A stretch of DNA of 19,109 bases from assembly GCA_004552725.1 (NCBI GenBank), contig SFNM01000032.1, positions 1 to 19,109 of the forward strand, given 5' to 3'. Shown here one piece after another: positions 16,404-19,109 of the stretch (position 1 is its first letter; each line of letters begins with the position of its first letter). Under the pieces are notes generated by a model. It did no database searches and was not told the DNA's origin. It saw only the letters and a program-made list of their open reading frames with translations. Source of the DNA: Bacteroidales bacterium (GTDB taxonomy: Bacteria; Bacteroidota; Bacteroidia; Bacteroidales; Muribaculaceae). The position numbers and the translations under genes were made by a program.

Positions 16404-17090
16404 ATGAAAAAACTTGTAATATCTACCGGTGCGGGTATGAGCGCCGAAAGCGGCATCCGCACCTTCCGCGACAGCGATGGCCTCTGGGAAGAATATCCGG
16501 TGATGGACGTGGCTTCCGCCGACGGCTATCGTCGTAATCCCGCACTCATTCACAAGTTTTACAACGAGCGCCGCCATCAACTCATTGCCGCGAAGCCTAA
16601 TCCGGGACACCTCGGTTTAGTCGACCTTGAGAAGGATTTCGATGTGCAAATCATCACTCAAAACGTTGATGACCTCCACGAACGCGCCGGCTCCTCCAAG
16701 GTGCTCCACCTCCATGGCGAACTGATGAAGGTTCGCGCTGTCGACAACGAAGACCTCGTATTCACCCTCGACCGCGACCACCTCGACACCTCTGTCAACA
16801 CTCAAATCCAAGGCCACTACGTGCGCCCGCATATCGTATTTTTCCAAGAGGCCGTGCCCAACTTCGACCCCGCCGTAAACCTCGCGGCAGACGCCGACAT
16901 TTTCGTAATCATCGGCACTTCGCTGGTGGTATATCCCGCGGCCGCTCTCATTAGATACGTTCGTCGCGGCGTGCCTATCTTCTACATCGACCCTAACCCC
17001 GCCGAAGTGCCACCCGGCGTAGAAGTAATCCGTTGCGGAGCATCCGAAGGCGTCAAAATTCTCAAAGAGCGCCTCGCCGCCCTCCGCTAA
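16404..17090 (+). CDS. cobB: Sir2-family NAD-dependent protein deacylase, class III type
   Basis: Cytoplasmic sirtuin of 228 residues that removes acyl groups from protein lysines using NAD. The ATG at 16404 places the NAD-binding GAGMSAESGIRTFRD directly at the N-terminus (residues 9-23), as is normal for compact sirtuins; the longer open frame from 16296 overlaps ftsZ and is rejected. TQNVDDLHERAGS (85-97) and the catalytic His104 in HLHGEL are present, as is GTSLVVYPAA. Y53 and R56 (FYNER) match the Tyr-x-x-Arg pair that selects succinyl or malonyl lysine in SIRT5 and E. coli CobB. The two CxxC zinc ligand pairs are missing; the only cysteine is near the C-terminus. I recall zinc-less versions as common in Bacteroidetes. 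It starts 10 bp after ftsZ. Confidence 0.92.
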   Translation: MKKLVISTGAGMSAESGIRTFRDSDGLWEEYPVMDVASADGYRRNPALIHKFYNERRHQLIAAKPNPGHLGLVDLEKDFDVQIITQNVDDLHERAGSSKVLHLHGELMKVRAVDNEDLVFTLDRDHLDTSVNTQIQGHYVRPHIVFFQEAVPNFDPAVNLAADADIFVIIGTSLVVYPAAALIRYVRRGVPIFYIDPNPAEVPPGVEVIRCGASEGVKILKERLAALR

Positions 17091-17156
17091 CTCGTCCCCA
17101 CTCTTTACCCTCTCTACCCATCTCCCCCCTCGTCCCCCTTAACTCGTCCCTAAACT
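17091..17156. other. Pyrimidine-rich spacer between sirtuin and rbfA
   Basis: The 66-bp gap is almost all C and T on the + strand. CTCGTCCC occurs at 17091, 17129 and 17143. TACCCTCTCTACCC (17106-17119) contains the reverse complement of GGGTAGAGAGGG from the tandem repeats at 771-800. No promoter of the TTTG/TAnnTTTG type and no stable hairpin is seen, so rbfA may be reached by read-through from the ftsZ operon. Confidence 0.7.
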
Positions 17157-17492
17157 ATGGAATCAACTCGTCAAGCAAAAATATCCCGTCTGCTGCAAAA
17201 AGAACTCAGCGAACTATTCCGCCAGCAGACCGCCAAAACTCACGGCACTATCGTGTCGGTGAGCGTTGTGCGCGTGTCGCCCGACCTGTCGGTCGCTCGC
17301 GCTTACCTCTCGATATTCCCCTCCGAAAAGGCTGAAGAAGTGCTCCAAAGCATCAACAATTCTGCCCGAACCATCCGCTACGAACTTGCGCAGAAACTGC
17401 GCTATGTGCTGCGTAAAATGCCCGAACTCTCCTTCTTCATCGATGACTCGCTCGACTACATCGAAAACATCGACAACCTGCTCAAGCAATAA
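17157..17492 (+). CDS. rbfA: 30S ribosome-binding factor RbfA
   Basis: Small assembly factor of 111 residues with a single type II KH-like domain. It binds the maturing 30S subunit, helps finish the 5' end of 16S rRNA, and is important in the cold. The start ESTRQAKISRLLQKELSELF, the central VSVVRVSPDLSVARAYLSIF and the late LRKMPELSFFIDDSLDY (with the family's R-x-x-P-x-L-x-F pattern) make recognition secure. Its length is normal. The stop TAA shares a base with the next ATG (TAATG), so rbfA and the permease gene are probably translationally coupled. Nothing in the protein is unusual. Confidence 0.95.
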   Translation: MESTRQAKISRLLQKELSELFRQQTAKTHGTIVSVSVVRVSPDLSVARAYLSIFPSEKAEEVLQSINNSARTIRYELAQKLRYVLRKMPELSFFIDDSLDYIENIDNLLKQ

Positions 17493-18703
17493 TGCTCCCC
17501 CTCAAAATCGCCCTGCGATACCTCTTTTCCAAGAAATCGCACTCGGCCGTCAACATCATCTCCGCCATTTCGATGGCTGGCGTGGCTGTAGCCACCGCCG
17601 CCATCGTCATTGTTATGTCGGTGTTCAACGGCTTCGGCGACCTCTCTGCCTCCCACTTCTCCGTGGTCGACCCCGACCTCCTTATTACCCCAAAGCAAGG
17701 TACCATAATCACAAATGCCGACTCTTTAGCCGCCAAAATCCAAGCGTTGCCGCAGGTAAATTTGGCTATGCCATCAATCACAGAGCGTGCTCTAATCGTT
17801 GACGACTCGCGTCAAATCGGTGTCACTTTCCACGGTGTCGCCCATCTGTACCCGCAAATCGTCGACCTCGACTCCGCTATCTTCGCCGGAAAATTCTGCA
17901 CGGAGCCTATCAACGGCCTCCCTACCCTCACCGCCTCCATTGGCATCGCTTCGCGCCTCGACTTGAGGCCGGGCATCTCCAACGTAGCGCTATACATCCC
18001 TCGACGCACCGCACGCTTCAATCCCGCAAACCCTTCAGCCGCTTTCTTCTGCGAGACCTTTTGCGTTACGGCCGTGATGCGCATCGACCACATTGACTAC
18101 GATGCCGCCACCGCTATTATTCCGCTCGAAGCCGCCCGCAACCTACTCGACTATCACAACGGCGAAGCAACGGCCATCGAAGTGAGTGCAAAATCGTCCG
18201 TTGACCAAGCACACCAAGCCATCGCCGACTTGCTCGGCAACCAATTCCTCATCGCCGACCGCAACCACCAACACCCCGACGCTATGCGCATGATTGCCGT
18301 CGAAAAATGGATTACTTTCGCGCTACTAATCTTCATACTCATCATCGCTTCTTTCAACATTATCTCCACTATATCACTTTTGGTAATCGAAAAACGCGAT
18401 AATATGCAAACCCTGCGATGTTTGGGTGCTCCAACTGCCATGCTCCGCCAAATTTTTATGCTTCAGGGCGGATTAATCACCATCATCGGCGGCTCTATAG
18501 GAATCATCCTTGGCGTGGCCTTGAGCCTTGCACAGCAATACGGCGGCTTCATCACTCTCAATGGTGACCCCTCACAAATGACCATCACCACATACCCGGT
18601 GCGTGTGGCGCCGGCCGACATTGCCGTAATATTCATACTCATCATCGGCATCGCCTCTATCGCCGCCCTTATCACTCGCGTCTTCACTCGAAAATTCGAC
18701 TGA
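17492..18703 (+). CDS. FtsX/LolC-LolE-type ABC transporter permease
   Basis: Membrane protein of 403 residues with the MacB/FtsX permease layout. The N-terminal cytoplasmic amphipathic segment (LKIALRYLFSKK) precedes membrane segment 1 (about 22-45). A large extracytoplasmic domain follows (about 50-265), then three C-terminal membrane segments (about 272-298, 320-348 and 370-395). The conserved EKRDNMQTLRCLGAP stretch, the cytoplasmic coupling region, lies between segments 2 and 3. The likely role is in a Lol-type system moving lipoproteins off the inner membrane, energised by a LolD-type ATPase encoded elsewhere. No ATPase gene adjoins it. I leave the symbol empty because LolC and LolE cannot be told apart here. 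It starts within the rbfA stop codon, and no gene follows closely on the same unit. Confidence 0.88.
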   Translation: MLPLKIALRYLFSKKSHSAVNIISAISMAGVAVATAAIVIVMSVFNGFGDLSASHFSVVDPDLLITPKQGTIITNADSLAAKIQALPQVNLAMPSITERALIVDDSRQIGVTFHGVAHLYPQIVDLDSAIFAGKFCTEPINGLPTLTASIGIASRLDLRPGISNVALYIPRRTARFNPANPSAAFFCETFCVTAVMRIDHIDYDAATAIIPLEAARNLLDYHNGEATAIEVSAKSSVDQAHQAIADLLGNQFLIADRNHQHPDAMRMIAVEKWITFALLIFILIIASFNIISTISLLVIEKRDNMQTLRCLGAPTAMLRQIFMLQGGLITIIGGSIGIILGVALSLAQQYGGFITLNGDPSQMTITTYPVRVAPADIAVIFILIIGIASIAALITRVFTRKFD

Positions 18704-18721
18704 CTCTCACCCTTTTTCACC

Positions 18722-18749
18722 GATTTTTTTGCTTTCACACAAAAAAATC
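18722..18749. repeat. AT-rich inverted repeat across the -33 element and spacer
   Basis: GATTTTTTT (18722-18730) and AAAAAAATC (18741-18749) are perfect reverse complements around GCTTTCACAC. The left arm overlaps the TTTG of the promoter. It may be a weak terminator for the upstream gene (CACCC TTTTT precedes it), a regulator site, or just A and T tracts. Confidence 0.55.
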
Positions 18750-18759
18750 CGTATCTTTG
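18728..18759 (+). promoter_or_regulatory. Promoter of the last gene
   Basis: TTTG (18728-18731), a 20-bp gap, then TATCTTTG (18752-18759) exactly fits the Bacteroidetes primary sigma consensus. Transcription would start near 18766, 16 bp before the ATG at 18782. It marks a new transcription unit after the permease gene. Confidence 0.85.
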
Positions 18760-18781
18760 CCACAATCTAATTCCCCATACT

Positions 18782-19109
18782 ATGAAAGTCAGTTTAGCAA
18801 ACCCAATATACGACGTGGTGTTCAAGTTCTTGATGGAGGACATGCGCGTGGCTAAAATCATCCTCTCGGCACTGCTCAAGCGCGAGGTGGTGGAGTTGGA
18901 AGTGCGTCCCGAGTATAATCGCAAAGATGATTGGACGCTTTATCGTGTCGATTATGATGCTCGTGTTCGTCAGGAAGATGGCTCGCTGAAGTCGGTGATT
19001 CTCGAGCTGCACAAAACTTGGCTTGAAGCCGATGTGTTGGCCTATCGCAAGTACCTCAGCAAGCATTATGCAGACGTGGATTGTAGCGAATCCGATTCGT
19101 CTATCATTG
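18782..19109 (+). CDS. PD-(D/E)XK / Rpn-like nuclease-fold protein (3' end outside window)
   Basis: The frame is open from ATG 18782 to the window end, giving 109 residues. The start NPIYDVVFKFLMEDMRVAKIILSALL and the later ILELHKTW resemble a large Bacteroidetes family often annotated as PD-(D/E)XK nuclease family transposase, related to the Rpn proteins. The expected metal-binding residues would be D57 (in RVDYDAR) and E75 (in LELHK). Relatives I recall usually read ELQK, so H77 stands where Gln is expected. Function is not established: such proteins are linked to recombination-promoting nucleases but often occur as single genes. It has its own promoter, sits 78 bp after the permease gene, and codon choice appears less C-ending than in the dcw genes. 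Membership in the fold is likely; activity is unknown. Confidence 0.75.
   Translation, partial: MKVSLANPIYDVVFKFLMEDMRVAKIILSALLKREVVELEVRPEYNRKDDWTLYRVDYDARVRQEDGSLKSVILELHKTWLEADVLAYRKYLSKHYADVDCSESDSSII

Overview
The window looks like a chromosomal segment of a Bacteroidales bacterium, plausibly Muribaculaceae-like (inference). The grounds are: the dcw gene order with a PASTA-bearing FtsI and a long MraY; promoters of the Bacteroidetes type (TTTG, about 20 bp, TAnnTTTG); A-rich stretches rather than Shine-Dalgarno sequences before starts; a cysteine-poor sirtuin after ftsZ; and a C-terminal sorting-like domain on the first protein. The core is visibly GC-rich, whereas the first gene is more AT-rich.

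Layout. 3-620 is the 3' end of a gene for a probable surface or secreted protein, closed by a strong terminator at 681-710. 621-1385 is a 765-bp gene-free region crowded with repeats and hairpins: a duplicated 34-bp element, three 10-bp tandem units, a 56-bp inverted repeat centred near 932, and a series of triloop hairpins. It ends in an AT-rich 48-bp dyad just before rsmH.

1386-16393 is one co-directional division and cell-wall (dcw) cluster: rsmH, ftsL, ftsI, murE, mraY, murD, ftsW, murG, murC, ftsQ, ftsA, ftsZ. Genes are spaced from an 8-nt overlap to a 29-nt gap. MurC, MurD and MurE add L-Ala, D-Glu and (by the DNPR motif) meso-diaminopimelate to the UDP-MurNAc peptide. MraY and MurG make lipid I and lipid II. 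FtsW and FtsI polymerise and cross-link septal wall. FtsQ, FtsL, FtsA and FtsZ form the divisome scaffold. mraZ, murB, murF and ddl are not in the window. A consensus-quality promoter with an inverted repeat in its spacer lies inside the 3' end of murC and could give ftsQ-ftsA-ftsZ separate control.

Downstream on the same strand, 10 bp after ftsZ, comes a class III-type sirtuin lacking zinc-ligand cysteines. A pyrimidine-rich spacer follows, then rbfA and an FtsX/LolE-type permease that overlap as TAATG. The window ends in a new transcription unit with its own promoter and the start of a PD-(D/E)XK/Rpn-like protein.

Most of the window is conserved housekeeping DNA. The unexplained signal is in the non-coding parts: the hairpin region, the dyad before rsmH, and the promoter plus inverted repeat inside murC.
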